A stretch of DNA of 55,289 nt from Curtobacterium aurantiacum (GTDB taxonomy: Bacteria > Actinomycetota > Actinomycetes > Actinomycetales > Microbacteriaceae), in contig NZ_JAHEWN010000019.1 of assembly GCF_018598555.1 (NCBI RefSeq), positions 1 to 55,289 of the forward strand. The letters run 5' to 3'. A program made the translations under genes and the position numbers. Shown here one piece after another: positions 1 through 7,847 of this stretch. The stretch's first letter is position 1, and the number at the start of each line of letters is the position of its first letter. The notes beneath the pieces are model-generated. The model was not told the origin of the DNA and searched no databases. It was given only the letters and a program-made list of their open reading frames with translations.

Positions 1-55
1 CGCCCGGCCCCGCGCACCCCGGCGAGCCGCACGCCCCCGCGCCCCGCTCCCGACA

Positions 56-61
56 TACGCT
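56..61 (+). promoter_or_regulatory. -10 box of a predicted leaderless promoter
   Basis: TACGCT matches the actinobacterial TANNNT -10 pattern. Six bases separate it from the ATG at 68, so transcription should start at or next to the start codon. No Shine-Dalgarno sequence precedes the ATG. No clear -35 box is visible. Confidence 0.55.
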
Positions 62-67
62 CATCCC

Positions 68-1225
68 ATGGCAGTCCCCGTCCCGCTCGGCACCGAGGAC
101 CGCACCGCCCGCCTCACCCTCCGCCGCCCGGACTCCTGGCGCCGCGAGGACTCGGCCCAGGCGGACCTGCGCGTCACCGGCGACGACGTCGTCCTCACCG
201 TCCGATCCCGCCCCAGCGACCGCGCGATCGGCGACGAGAACACCGGCCTGCTCGAACGGCTTCCCGGCTCCGTCGAAGGCCTGCTGCTCGTCGGCTGCGA
301 CCCCTGGACGGCCGCCGGCGCCCCGGCCCGGCTGGTCGAGTACGTCCGCCCCGACGAGCACGGCGACGTCGCCGGCACCCACCTGCTCTTCGTCACCGGT
401 CGGCACCGCGTCGACCTGACGATCGAACGACCGCTCGCCCGGCTGCTCGAGACCGACGACCTCGTGCTCGCTGTCCTCGAGAGCGTCCGCGCCACCGAGT
501 CGGTCCCGGTCCGCCCCGAGCGCGACCTCGAACCCCTGCCCGCTCCCGCTCCGGCATCGACGCCCGACGGGCCCCGGCTCAGCGCGGACGCGATCGGCAC
601 CCTGCAGAGCCTCGCCGGACGACGATGGAACCCCACGCTCCTCCGCACCGTGGCGGGCCGCGAACTCATCGAGGCGGGCCTCGTCGGCCGCCTCGGCACC
701 CTGCCGGAGTCGACCCAGACCCTCCTCGAGCCCTGGCAGGGCGATGCCCAGCCGGTCACGCTGGAACAGCACCTGCCCGACGGGGGCGAGTCGCGCCTCC
801 AGGCCTGGTCGCAGACCGTCGTCGACGGAACCGACGCGGCGGGCGCCGTGGTCGCCTCCGTCACGCCGGACCGGGTGGTCGCGCTGATGGCCGGGAGGCT
901 CGGCATCGGTCCGACGTGGACCTTCCCGTTCCGCACGGGGTCGCTCCCAGGGCACCTGGTCGGCCGCAAGCTGGCCGGCGGTCCCGACGCACCGGACCTG
1001 CCCGAGGCCCTCGCAGAGGCGGACCCGCGCCTCGCGCGGTTCTGGGCTGCGCCCTGGACCGTCTCGTACCTGCGTCGCCCGGGCAAGCCGAAGCCGATCA
1101 CGATCGTGCGGGCCGAGAGGCTCGGGTTCGCCCGCGTGGGGACGACGAAGGCCGGGGAGACCGCCTTCCGGACGGACTCCCCGGCGAACGTGTACCGGTC
1201 GGTGGTGCGGGCGCTGCTCGGCTGA
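68..1225 (+). CDS. Two-part hypothetical protein, 385 aa, function not recognised
   Basis: I do not recognise this family with confidence. The protein is soluble, with no signal peptide or membrane segment. Residues 1-145 alternate short beta-like strands and end in a region loosely like the PsbP/Mog1 fold seen in LpqN-type proteins (EYVRPDE...GTHLLFVTGRHRVDLTIERP); this is a weak impression. A Pro/Ala linker (about 155-175) leads to a second part with a helical start (RRWNPTLLRTVAGREL) and a region rich in Gly, Trp and Phe (GRLGIGPTWTFPFRTGS). It is a real gene by codon use and by the leaderless promoter directly upstream. It is convergent with the HtrA gene, 19 bp away, with no hairpin between them. 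Relatives might be sought among type VII secretion-associated proteins, but nothing here proves that. Confidence 0.8.
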   Translation: MAVPVPLGTEDRTARLTLRRPDSWRREDSAQADLRVTGDDVVLTVRSRPSDRAIGDENTGLLERLPGSVEGLLLVGCDPWTAAGAPARLVEYVRPDEHGDVAGTHLLFVTGRHRVDLTIERPLARLLETDDLVLAVLESVRATESVPVRPERDLEPLPAPAPASTPDGPRLSADAIGTLQSLAGRRWNPTLLRTVAGRELIEAGLVGRLGTLPESTQTLLEPWQGDAQPVTLEQHLPDGGESRLQAWSQTVVDGTDAAGAVVASVTPDRVVALMAGRLGIGPTWTFPFRTGSLPGHLVGRKLAGGPDAPDLPEALAEADPRLARFWAAPWTVSYLRRPGKPKPITIVRAERLGFARVGTTKAGETAFRTDSPANVYRSVVRALLG

Positions 1226-1244
1226 GCGCGCCTGAGTTCTCCCG

Positions 1245-2774
1245 CTACGCGGCGGGGCCGGCGGTCAGGGTGACGGTGACGCTCTTGGCGGCGCCGGTGC
1301 TGTCGGTGTAGCGGACGCTCACCTTGTCTCCCACCGAGTGCGACTGGACGACCTCCGTCAGCTGGTCCGAGCTCGTGACCGCCGTGCCGTCGATGCTCGT
1401 GATGGTGTCTCCGGCGGCCAGGCCGGCGCTCGCGGCGCCGGAGCCCTCGACGGTGCCGGCGACGGGGACGCCGCCCGTGGTGCCGGAGGTGTTGCTGACC
1501 TGGACCCCGAGGAACGCGGGCAGCCCGATGGTGATCGTGCTCGACGACTCCCCGGCGAGGATCTTCTCGGCGATCGTCTTCGCGGTGGTGATCGGGATGG
1601 CGTAGCCGGTGACGTCGGCCGTGCCGGCGGACGCTGCCGTGGCCATGCCGACGACCTCGCCCTCGCTGTCCAGCACCGGTCCGCCGGAGTCACCGGAGAC
1701 GATGTCCGCCGAGATCTCGATCAGGCCGGTCAGGGACTCGGTGCCGGTGCCGGACTCGCTCTGCACCTGGATGTCCTGGTCCGTCGCGGTGACCGTGCCC
1801 TCCGCGGCGACGAGGTTGCCGGTGCCCTCGGCGTTGCCGACGTCCTTCACGGTGTCACCGGTGCTCGGCTCGCCGTCGTCGTCGAGCGTGACGGTGGACA
1901 GCCCCGAGGCGTCCTCGAGCTTCAGGACGGCGACGTCGTTGGTGGCATCGGCCCCGACCACGTCGGCCTTGTACTCCTTGCCGGTGGTCTCGTCGGTGAC
2001 GGTGATGCTCGTCGCGCCCTGGATCACGTGGTTGTTCGTCAGGATCGTGCCGTCGGAGGTCAGGACCATGCCGGTGCCGGCCGCCTGCGACGACTCGTCG
2101 TAGTTCAGGACGGTGTTGATGGTCACGACGCCCTTCTTGTCGGCTGCCGTCGCTGCGGTGGCGGGGGACTGGGTGCTCGTGCCGGTGCTGCCGTCGCCGC
2201 TGGTGCCGCTGCCGCTGCCGTCGCCGGGCACCGTGAAGCCGTTCGTCCCGTCGCTGCTGCCCGTGCCGCCGGTCCCGTCGGTGCCGGATCCGGTGTCGGG
2301 CAGCGTGGTGGTGCCCTGCGACTGGCTCGACGTCGTGGTCGTCCCCTGCGAGGACAGGCCGAGGGCGGTGCCACCGGCCGCACCGACGATGGCGAGCGCG
2401 GCGATGCCGGAGCCGATCATCAGGCCGAGCCTGCGCGGGCGCTTCGCGGTGCCGGGGCGGGTGGCGGTGCCGAGGTGGTACGCGGTGCCGGGGTGGTTCG
2501 CGGTCGCCGCCGAGGACGCCCAGGCGTGGTTCGCGCCGGCGAGGGCGGGGCTGCCGATCAGGTACGGGCCGCGGCCGTCCGGCGTGTAGGCGTAGGGGCC
2601 GGAACCGTCCGGGCCGTAGAGGTAGGGACCGGAGCCGTCGAACGCGTAGGCCGGGCGCAGGGAGGCCGGGTCAGCGTGCGGCGCCTCCCAGTGCGTCCCG
2701 GGAGCCTGCTGCTGCGAGGCGGGGGTGCCATCCTCGTCGTGGTCGGCGGCTGCGGGGTTCGGGGTCTCGTTCAT
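1245..2774 (-). CDS. Membrane-anchored HtrA/DegP-type serine protease with C-terminal PDZ domain
   Basis: A trypsin-fold protease for quality control of proteins outside the membrane. The catalytic triad is visible: His in LTNNHVIQGA, Asp in TNDVAVLKL and Ser in GDSGGP. A PDZ domain occupies about residues 410-509 (FLGVQVS...AGLAAGDTITSIDG). The N-terminal ~115 residues are cytosolic and contain three ~10-residue tandem repeats (DGSGPYLYGP, DGSGPYAYTP, DGRGPYLIGS, about 46-75). A basic stretch (KRPRRLG) precedes one membrane helix (about 117-140). A Ser/Thr/Gly-rich linker runs to about 215. The ATG at 2774 follows a GGAGAG ribosome site. It is transcribed alone, away from the FecCD genes. 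Family assignment is firm; the substrate is unknown. Confidence 0.93.
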   Translation of the reverse strand: MNETPNPAAADHDEDGTPASQQQAPGTHWEAPHADPASLRPAYAFDGSGPYLYGPDGSGPYAYTPDGRGPYLIGSPALAGANHAWASSAATANHPGTAYHLGTATRPGTAKRPRRLGLMIGSGIAALAIVGAAGGTALGLSSQGTTTTSSQSQGTTTLPDTGSGTDGTGGTGSSDGTNGFTVPGDGSGSGTSGDGSTGTSTQSPATAATAADKKGVVTINTVLNYDESSQAAGTGMVLTSDGTILTNNHVIQGATSITVTDETTGKEYKADVVGADATNDVAVLKLEDASGLSTVTLDDDGEPSTGDTVKDVGNAEGTGNLVAAEGTVTATDQDIQVQSESGTGTESLTGLIEISADIVSGDSGGPVLDSEGEVVGMATAASAGTADVTGYAIPITTAKTIAEKILAGESSSTITIGLPAFLGVQVSNTSGTTGGVPVAGTVEGSGAASAGLAAGDTITSIDGTAVTSSDQLTEVVQSHSVGDKVSVRYTDSTGAAKSVTVTLTAGPAA

Positions 2775-2914
2775 CGGTGCTCTCCGGTCGTCCCTCGACG
2801 GCCCGGTCGGGCGTCGATGGAGACCAGTACAGAGCGCTTCCCCATGACGAGCCTATGAGCGAACCCTGCGCACGCTCCGGGCTTGCTCGGGGGACGCCGA
2901 GTGGGACTCCGGCG

Positions 2915-2933
2915 TTAGGGTGGCCTTACTTCC
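2915..2933 (+). promoter_or_regulatory. Candidate DtxR/IdeR iron box
   Basis: The 19 bases ending directly before the ATG at 2934 agree with the DtxR/IdeR consensus at 13 positions by my hand comparison; the 5' half begins TTAGG and the centre is GCCT. A TANNNT -10 box (TAGGGT, 2916-2921) lies inside it. A bound iron-sensing repressor would cover both the -10 region and the translation start. There is no ribosome-binding site, so the transcript is probably very short-leadered or leaderless. The placement before an iron-siderophore permease gene supports the reading. Confidence 0.5.
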
Positions 2934-3968
2934 ATGCCTCCGTCGACGCCCACGCCCCCGGCTCCCAGCTCCGTCCCCCGACTCGTCGGTGCGACCGTGC
3001 TGGCGGTCGTCGTCCTCGCCGTGGCCTGTGCGCTGTCGATCGCGTACGGCTCGCGGCCGATCCCGCTCGGCACCGTCCTCGACACCGTGTTGCACCCCGG
3101 CCGGAACGACGAGGTCGGGCTCATCGTGCTCGGCAACCGTGTGCCCCGCACCGTCGTCGGGCTGCTCGCCGGCGCCGCGCTCGGTGTCGCCGGAGCGGTG
3201 ATGCAGGGCGTCACACGGAACCCGCTCGCCGACCCGAGCGTGCTCGGCATCAACTCCGGCGCCACCCTCGCAGTGGTCGCCGGCATCGCGCTCTTCGGGG
3301 TGAGAGGCACGGCCGCCTACCTGCCCTTCGCGTTCGTCGGGGCCGCCCTCGCCGCCCTGCTCGTGTACGGGATCGCCGCGGTCGCCCGTCGCGGTCTCTC
3401 ACCCGTCGGACTCGCGCTCGCCGGAGCCGTGGTCGCCGCGGCGCTGGCGTCGGTCACCACCGCGGTGCTCGTGACCGACCAGAGCCTCCTCGACCAGCTG
3501 CGCTTCTGGCAGGTCGGTGCCCTCGCAGGCAAGGACCTCGGCACCGCGGGCGTGATCACGGTCCCGGTGCTCGTCGGCCTGGTGATCGCGTTCGCCCTCG
3601 GCCGGTCGCTCAACACCCTCGCGCTCGGCGACGAGCTCGCGGCGTCGCTCGGGCAGCGGGTCGTGCTCGTCCGCGCCGTGGGCGGTCTGGTCGCGGTGCT
3701 GCTCGCCGGGTCCGCGGTGGCCGCCGCCGGGCCGATCGCCTTCGTCGGGCTCGCGGTGCCGCACGCCGTCCGTCGGCTGAGTGGCCCCGACCACCGCTGG
3801 ACCATCCTGCTGTCGGCGATCGTCGCCCCCGCACTCCTGCTCGTCGCCGACGTCATCGGCCGCGTCGTGGCGTACCCCGGGGAGCTGCAGGTCGGCATCG
3901 TCACGGCGCTCATCGGGGCGCCGGTGTTCATCGCGCTCGTGCGGTCGAGGGCGGTGCGGGGACTGTGA
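2934..3968 (+). CDS. FecCD-family iron-siderophore ABC transporter permease
   Basis: A 344-residue membrane protein of the BtuC/FecC/FepD family, expected to form half of the channel of an ABC importer for ferric siderophores. Family marks include VPRTVVGLLAGAALGVAGAVMQ, TRNPLADPSVLGINSGA and, near the C-terminus, GPIAFVGLAVPHAVRRL. About nine to ten hydrophobic helices are evident after a short Pro-rich N-terminus. It overlaps the next FecCD gene by four bases (GTGA), so the two are translationally coupled and probably pair as a heterodimer. Neither a substrate-binding lipoprotein nor an ATPase gene is adjacent in this window. Start chosen at ATG 2934, just after the candidate iron box. Confidence 0.95.
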   Translation: MPPSTPTPPAPSSVPRLVGATVLAVVVLAVACALSIAYGSRPIPLGTVLDTVLHPGRNDEVGLIVLGNRVPRTVVGLLAGAALGVAGAVMQGVTRNPLADPSVLGINSGATLAVVAGIALFGVRGTAAYLPFAFVGAALAALLVYGIAAVARRGLSPVGLALAGAVVAAALASVTTAVLVTDQSLLDQLRFWQVGALAGKDLGTAGVITVPVLVGLVIAFALGRSLNTLALGDELAASLGQRVVLVRAVGGLVAVLLAGSAVAAAGPIAFVGLAVPHAVRRLSGPDHRWTILLSAIVAPALLLVADVIGRVVAYPGELQVGIVTALIGAPVFIALVRSRAVRGL

Positions 3969-5032
3969 GGCGGTTGTTCGGCTCCGGCCGCCCGCGGTCC
4001 GGCGGGCGCCCCCGGTCTGGCGGTCTGCGCCGCTTGGCCGGCCTGCGCCGCTCGGCCGGCCTGCGTCGTGAGTTCGCGGTGCTCGTCGCCGTGGTCGTCG
4101 TCATCGTGGTGCTCGTCCTGGTCGGGCTCGGTGCGGGCTCGATCCCGCTCACACCGGGTCAGGTGCTCGCCGCCCTGTTCGGCCAGGGGGACCGGATCTC
4201 GGACTTCGTCATCGGGCAACTCCGCGGGCCGCGGGTGTTCGGTGCCGTGCTCGTCGGTGCCAGCCTCGGTGTCGCCGGGGCGATCGTGCAGAGCGTCGTG
4301 CGGAACCCGATCGCGAGCCCGGACGTGATCGGGATCACCTCGGGAGCGAGCGCCGCCGGACTCACCGCCATCGTGCTGTTCGGTGCCAGCGGCGGCACCC
4401 TCTTCTCCGTCGTGCTCGTCGGCGCCGTGGTGGTCTCGATCGTCATCGCCGGGCTCGCCTGGCGACGGGGGATCAGCGGCAACCGGGTGATCCTCGTCGG
4501 CATCGGCGTCGCGGCGATCTGCCTGAGCATCACGGGCTGGATGCTCACGAGCGGCACCGTCACCCAGGCCGGCACCGCGCTGCTCTGGCTCTCCGGCAGC
4601 CTGAACGCCGTCGACCGCGACCTGGTCGGGGTGCTCGGCGTCGCGTTCGTCGTGCTCGGCGTGCTCGCGCTGCTGCAGTCCGCCCGTCTGCAGGTGCTGA
4701 GCCTCGGGGACGAGGTCGCCGCCGCGCTCGGACTCCGGCCGGACCGGGCGAAGGTGCTCCTGCTCCTCACCGCCGTGTGCCTGACCGCCGCAGCCGTCGC
4801 GACCGCCGGGCCCGTCTCCTTCGTGGCGCTGATGGCCGCGCCGATCGCGCGACGCCTGGTCGGCGGCGGACGGGTGGCACTCGCACCCGCCGCAGCCGTC
4901 GGTGCCGCGATCACGCTCGGCAGCGACCTGCTCGCCCAGTTCGCGATCCCTGGCAACGCGCTGCCGGTGGGCGTGGTGACGGGCGTCGTGGGGGCACCGT
5001 ACCTGCTCTGGTTGCTCGCGCGGGGTCGGTGA
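3965..5032 (+). CDS. Second FecCD-family iron-siderophore ABC transporter permease
   Basis: The partner permease, 355 residues from a GTG that overlaps the upstream stop by four bases. Family marks are GPRVFGAVLVGASLGVAGAIVQ, VRNPIASPDVIGITSGA and GPVSFVALMAAPIARRL. It has an unusual N-terminal tail of about 35 residues rich in Arg and Gly, made of near-repeats (SGGLRR, LAGLRR, SAGLRR); the DNA there (about 3995-4070) is itself a short tandem repeat, so the tail may have grown by repeat expansion. An alternative start inside the tail is possible, but no other start has a good ribosome site. The transcript would need an ATPase and binding protein from elsewhere in the genome. Confidence 0.94.
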   Translation: MRRLFGSGRPRSGGRPRSGGLRRLAGLRRSAGLRREFAVLVAVVVVIVVLVLVGLGAGSIPLTPGQVLAALFGQGDRISDFVIGQLRGPRVFGAVLVGASLGVAGAIVQSVVRNPIASPDVIGITSGASAAGLTAIVLFGASGGTLFSVVLVGAVVVSIVIAGLAWRRGISGNRVILVGIGVAAICLSITGWMLTSGTVTQAGTALLWLSGSLNAVDRDLVGVLGVAFVVLGVLALLQSARLQVLSLGDEVAAALGLRPDRAKVLLLLTAVCLTAAAVATAGPVSFVALMAAPIARRLVGGGRVALAPAAAVGAAITLGSDLLAQFAIPGNALPVGVVTGVVGAPYLLWLLARGR

Positions 5033-5134
5033 CGCAGGGTCGCAGGTGACGCTGTGGCCGCTCGTGCGTTCGCGGATCGCGGAAGTCGCTCCACAGTCCC
5101 AGATCAGGGCTGCCGCTCGGGGGTTCGTTTCCGA

Positions 5135-5140
5135 TACGCT
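5135..5140 (+). promoter_or_regulatory. Candidate -10 box for the FHA-MerR operon
   Basis: TACGCT fits TANNNT and lies 27 bases before the FHA start codon. A strong AGGAGGAGG ribosome site follows at 5152-5160. The -35 region is not recognisable. Confidence 0.4.
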
Positions 5141-5167
5141 GGTGGGCCAAGAGGAGGAGGTCCACCG

Positions 5168-5647
5168 ATGCCAGATCCAGTGGTCCCGCAGCCGGGCGGT
5201 CAGAAGACCCCGGAGCAGCGGCTGGTCGACACCACGCTGACCTTCAGCATGGACATGGGAGCGGCGCTCACCGCCGAGTCCGGTGTCTCGACCGAAGAAC
5301 GTGAAGCCGTCAACGCGCTGCCCTCCGGGTCGGCGTTGCTCGTGGTCCGTCGTGGTCCCAATGTGGGGGCCCGGTTCCTGCTCGACTCCGACGTCACGAC
5401 GGCCGGTCGTCACCCCGACGCCGACATCTTCCTCGACGACGTCACCGTGTCGCGCAAGCACGCGCAGTTCCTGCGCCACGGTACGAGTTTCAGCGTCAAG
5501 GACAACGGTTCCCTGAACGGCACGTACTTCGACGGTGTCCGCATCGACGAAGCACTGCTCACCGACGGGGCCGAGGTCCAGGTCGGCAAGTTCCGCCTGA
5601 CGTTCTACGCATCTCGGGTCGACCTGGCGCGCCTGGCGAACGCGTAG
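5168..5647 (+). CDS. garA: GarA/OdhI-like FHA-domain regulator
   Basis: A 159-residue protein homologous to GarA (mycobacteria) and OdhI (corynebacteria). In those organisms it inhibits 2-oxoglutarate dehydrogenase and tunes glutamate metabolism until an N-terminal Thr is phosphorylated by PknB/PknG-type kinases. The FHA domain spans about residues 55-140 with the phosphopeptide-binding marks GRHPDADIFLDDVTVSRKHAQF and NGSLNGTYFDG. The N-terminal tail has D21-T22-T23-L24-T25-F26, matching the paired Thr of the GarA ETTS motif. The ATG at 5168 is seven bases after AGGAGG. Its stop codon shares one base with the next GTG, so it is the first gene of an operon with a MerR regulator, as in mycobacteria. 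Confidence 0.9.
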   Translation: MPDPVVPQPGGQKTPEQRLVDTTLTFSMDMGAALTAESGVSTEEREAVNALPSGSALLVVRRGPNVGARFLLDSDVTTAGRHPDADIFLDDVTVSRKHAQFLRHGTSFSVKDNGSLNGTYFDGVRIDEALLTDGAEVQVGKFRLTFYASRVDLARLANA

Positions 5648-6351
5648 TGGCCGCACGGTCCGCTGCGGCCCGGGCGGGGTCCGCGGCACCGGACCTGCTC
5701 ACGATCGGGCAGGTCCTCGCTCGCCTCAAGCCCGAGTTCCCGGACCTGTCGAGCTCCAAGCTGCGGTTCCTCGAAGAGCGCGAGCTCGTCACGCCGATCC
5801 GCACGGCGAGCGGGTACCGCAAGTTCTCCGCTGCCGACGTCGAGCGACTCCGCGTGATCCTCGGGCTGCAGCGCGACCACTACCTGCCGCTCAAGGTCAT
5901 CAAGGACTACCTGGTCGACCTCGACGCCGGGCGCGAACCCGTCCTGCCGGGTGGCGGGGACGCGCCGAAGCCGTCGATCCTGGGCCGAGAGCGCCGCTAC
6001 ACCCGTGACGAAACCGTCCGGGCCGCGGGCGCCTCGCCGATGCTCCTCGCCGACGCGGTGTCCGCTTCGCTGCTCCCGGCAACCGACACCTACGGCGACG
6101 ACGGCGTCTCCGTGCTGAAGGCCCTGGTCGAACTGCAGCGAACCGGCATCGAGCCGCGGCACCTCCGCACGCTGCGCAGCACCGCCGAGCGCGAGGTCGG
6201 TCTCATCGAATCCGCCCTCATGCCGGTCTCCCGACGGGGTGATGCCACGTCGAGGGCGAAGGCCACCGAGCTCGCGCGTGAGATCGCCGGACACCTGGAG
6301 ATCATCCGCTCGAACCTCATCCGCCAGGCCATCGGACGTCTCGACGCATGA
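5647..6351 (+). CDS. MerR-family transcriptional regulator (Rv1828-like)
   Basis: A 234-residue DNA-binding protein. The winged helix of the MerR type lies near the N-terminus (LLTIGQVLARLKPEF...SSKLRFLEERELVTPIRTASGYRKFSAADVERLRVILGLQR in order). A dimerisation and effector part follows. It matches the Rv1828 type found directly after garA in mycobacteria. The GTG at 5647 overlaps the garA TAG by one base, giving tight translational coupling. The C-terminal half (about 120-234) is predicted helical and unlike metal-sensing MerR proteins; no metal-binding Cys cluster is visible. Target genes are not shown by the sequence. Confidence 0.88.
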   Translation: MAARSAAARAGSAAPDLLTIGQVLARLKPEFPDLSSSKLRFLEERELVTPIRTASGYRKFSAADVERLRVILGLQRDHYLPLKVIKDYLVDLDAGREPVLPGGGDAPKPSILGRERRYTRDETVRAAGASPMLLADAVSASLLPATDTYGDDGVSVLKALVELQRTGIEPRHLRTLRSTAEREVGLIESALMPVSRRGDATSRAKATELAREIAGHLEIIRSNLIRQAIGRLDA

Positions 6352-6375
6352 CACCATCGGGCGCTCCGACAGGGC

Positions 6376-6403
6376 TTGTGTGTCAGGGGTCGGGGCGTAT
6401 CCT
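6376..6403 (+). promoter_or_regulatory. Candidate promoter for the second MerR gene
   Basis: TTGTGT (6376-6381) and TATCCT (6398-6403) are separated by 16 bases, a fair vegetative-type promoter. The leader to the ATG at 6536 would be about 125 bases. This suggests the second MerR gene is transcribed separately from garA and the first MerR gene. Confidence 0.45.
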
Positions 6404-6535
6404 CGACACGCCGGACGCGCCGGGTCGGATGTCCCGCGCGGGAGCGGTCGGAGTCGCTACCGTGGACCTCGGAACAACTCTCAACCCGTCGTTGAAGCTT
6501 CGGGTGGGAGCTCGATCGTCGTGGAAGGCAAGCTC

Positions 6536-7096
6536 ATGAGTGGGAACGACACCCCTGGCACCGAGTCTGATGTGACCCGGTACGACCTCGGGCTGCTCTT
6601 CACCGATGGTCTGCCCGAGCACGACGAGCAGAACGGCTACCGCGGCACCGTCGCCGCACGGGCAGCCGGCATCTCGTACCGTCAGCTCGACTACTGGGCC
6701 CGCACCGAACTCGTGCAGCCGACGATCCGCGGGGCCGCCGGCTCCGGGTCGCAGCGCCTGTACGGCTTCCGCGACATCCTCGTGCTCAAGCTCGTGAAGC
6801 GCTTGCTCGACACCGGCATCTCGCTGCAGCAGATCCGCACCGCCGTCAACCAGCTCCGTGAGTCCGGCGTCTCCGACCTGGCCCAGACCACGCTGATGTC
6901 CGACGGCGCCTCGGTGTACCTGTGCACCTCCGACGACGAGGTCATCGACCTCGTTTCCCGCGGCCAGGGCGTCTTCGGCATCGCGGTCGGCAAGGTCCTG
7001 CGCGAGGTCGAGAGCTCCCTGGTCGAGCTCGACGCCACCGCCGCAGCTGACCCCTCCGACGAGCTCGCCGCTCGTCGGGCTTCTCGCGCTTCCTGA
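6536..7096 (+). CDS. MerR-family transcriptional regulator (Rv1830-like)
   Basis: A 186-residue regulator. The MerR DNA-binding head reads GYRGTVAARAAGISYRQLDYWARTELVQPT, then GSGSQRLYGFRDILVLKLVKRLLDTGISLQQIRTAV; this closely fits the actinobacterial Rv1830 type. The C-terminal part (about 115-186) has a short sensor-like region and an acidic/Ala-rich end. ATG 6536 is preceded by GGAAGG seven bases upstream, which decides the start over longer in-frame options. In mycobacteria a DUF151 nuclease gene lies between the two MerR genes; here there is only a 184-base gap containing a promoter. It is convergent with parA across a repeat array. Confidence 0.87.
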   Translation: MSGNDTPGTESDVTRYDLGLLFTDGLPEHDEQNGYRGTVAARAAGISYRQLDYWARTELVQPTIRGAAGSGSQRLYGFRDILVLKLVKRLLDTGISLQQIRTAVNQLRESGVSDLAQTTLMSDGASVYLCTSDDEVIDLVSRGQGVFGIAVGKVLREVESSLVELDATAAADPSDELAARRASRAS

Positions 7097-7147
7097 CCCG
7101 CGCTTCCCGCTTCCCGCTCCCTCTCTCGCGCCCGGCCCGGGCTGAGA

Positions 7148-7782
7148 TCTCACGACCTGCCGCGTGCGTGTCGCCGAGGTGTCGCGAACTGTCGCCTCCG
7201 ACGCTGCCGGCCGACAGTTGGTGACCGCTCGGCGGACGTGAGCGGCATGTCGTGGACCCCCGGCGAACCGGGCCGGGTGTGTCCGCCGGGGCTGGGGCGG
7301 GCCTGCCAGCTGCCCGAGATCCCACGAACCGCCGCGTGCGTGTCGCCGAGGTGTCGCGAACCGTCGCTTGCGACGCCGCCGGCCGACAGTTGGTGACCTC
7401 TCGGCGGACGTGAGCGGCATGTCGTGGACCCCCGGCGAACCGGGCCGGGCGTGTCTGCGCGGCTGGGGCGGGCCTCCCGGCTGTCCCAGAGCGGTCGCGA
7501 CCCGCCGCGTGCGTGTCGCCGAGGTGTCGCGAACCGTCGCTTGCGACGCTGCCGGCCGACAGTTGGCGACCGCTCGGCGGACGTGAGCGGCATGTCGTCG
7601 ACCCGCGGCGAACCGGGCCGGGCGTGTCTGCGCGGCTGGGACGGGCCTCCCGGCTGTCCCAGAGCGGTCGCGACCTGCCGCGTGCGCGTCGCCGAGGTGT
7701 CACGAACCGTCGCCTGCGACGCTGCCTGACCACAGTTGGTGACCACTCGGCGCAAGTGAGCGGCATGTCGTGACCACTCGGG
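7148..7782. repeat. Tandem array of four ~173-bp units carrying nested inverted repeats
   Basis: The conserved string TCGCCGAGGTGTCGCG recurs at 7171, 7343, 7516 and 7689 (the last with one changed base), a period of 172-173 bases. Each unit holds GAAC(T/C)GTCG, then about 17 bases, then CGACAGTTGGTGACC or a close variant, and a string GCGGCATGTCGTGGACC. In unit 1 the inner arms are 7187-7194 and 7212-7219. The last unit is shorter and ends in GTGACCACTCGG, matching elements at 24.7 and 24.9 kb. The array fills the gap between the convergent MerR and ParA genes. Reading frames here are Arg-rich shadows. Confidence 0.85.
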
Positions 7783-7818
7783 CGACGAGCGCGACGAGCG
7801 CGACGAGCGCGACGACCT
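7783..7818. repeat. Short tandem repeat, 9-base unit
   Basis: A GCGACGAGC-type unit is repeated about four times between the large repeat array and the end of parA. It lies outside any gene and is a candidate slipped-strand microsatellite. Confidence 0.7.
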
Positions 7819-7847
7819 CGCCCGCCCGACCGCCAGAGTGCAGCGAC

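Noticed and set aside
61..1101. Ser/Arg-rich minus-strand frame opposite the first gene
   Set aside because: Composition typical of antisense shadow; the plus-strand gene has a promoter and normal codon use.
2777..3964. Long N-terminal extension of the second FecCD permease frame
   Set aside because: The upstream 390 codons are an out-of-frame shadow of the first permease; the true start overlaps its stop at 3965.
7150..7773. Several Arg-rich open frames in the repeat array
   Set aside because: They follow the repeat period in both strands, have no ribosome sites and resemble no protein.
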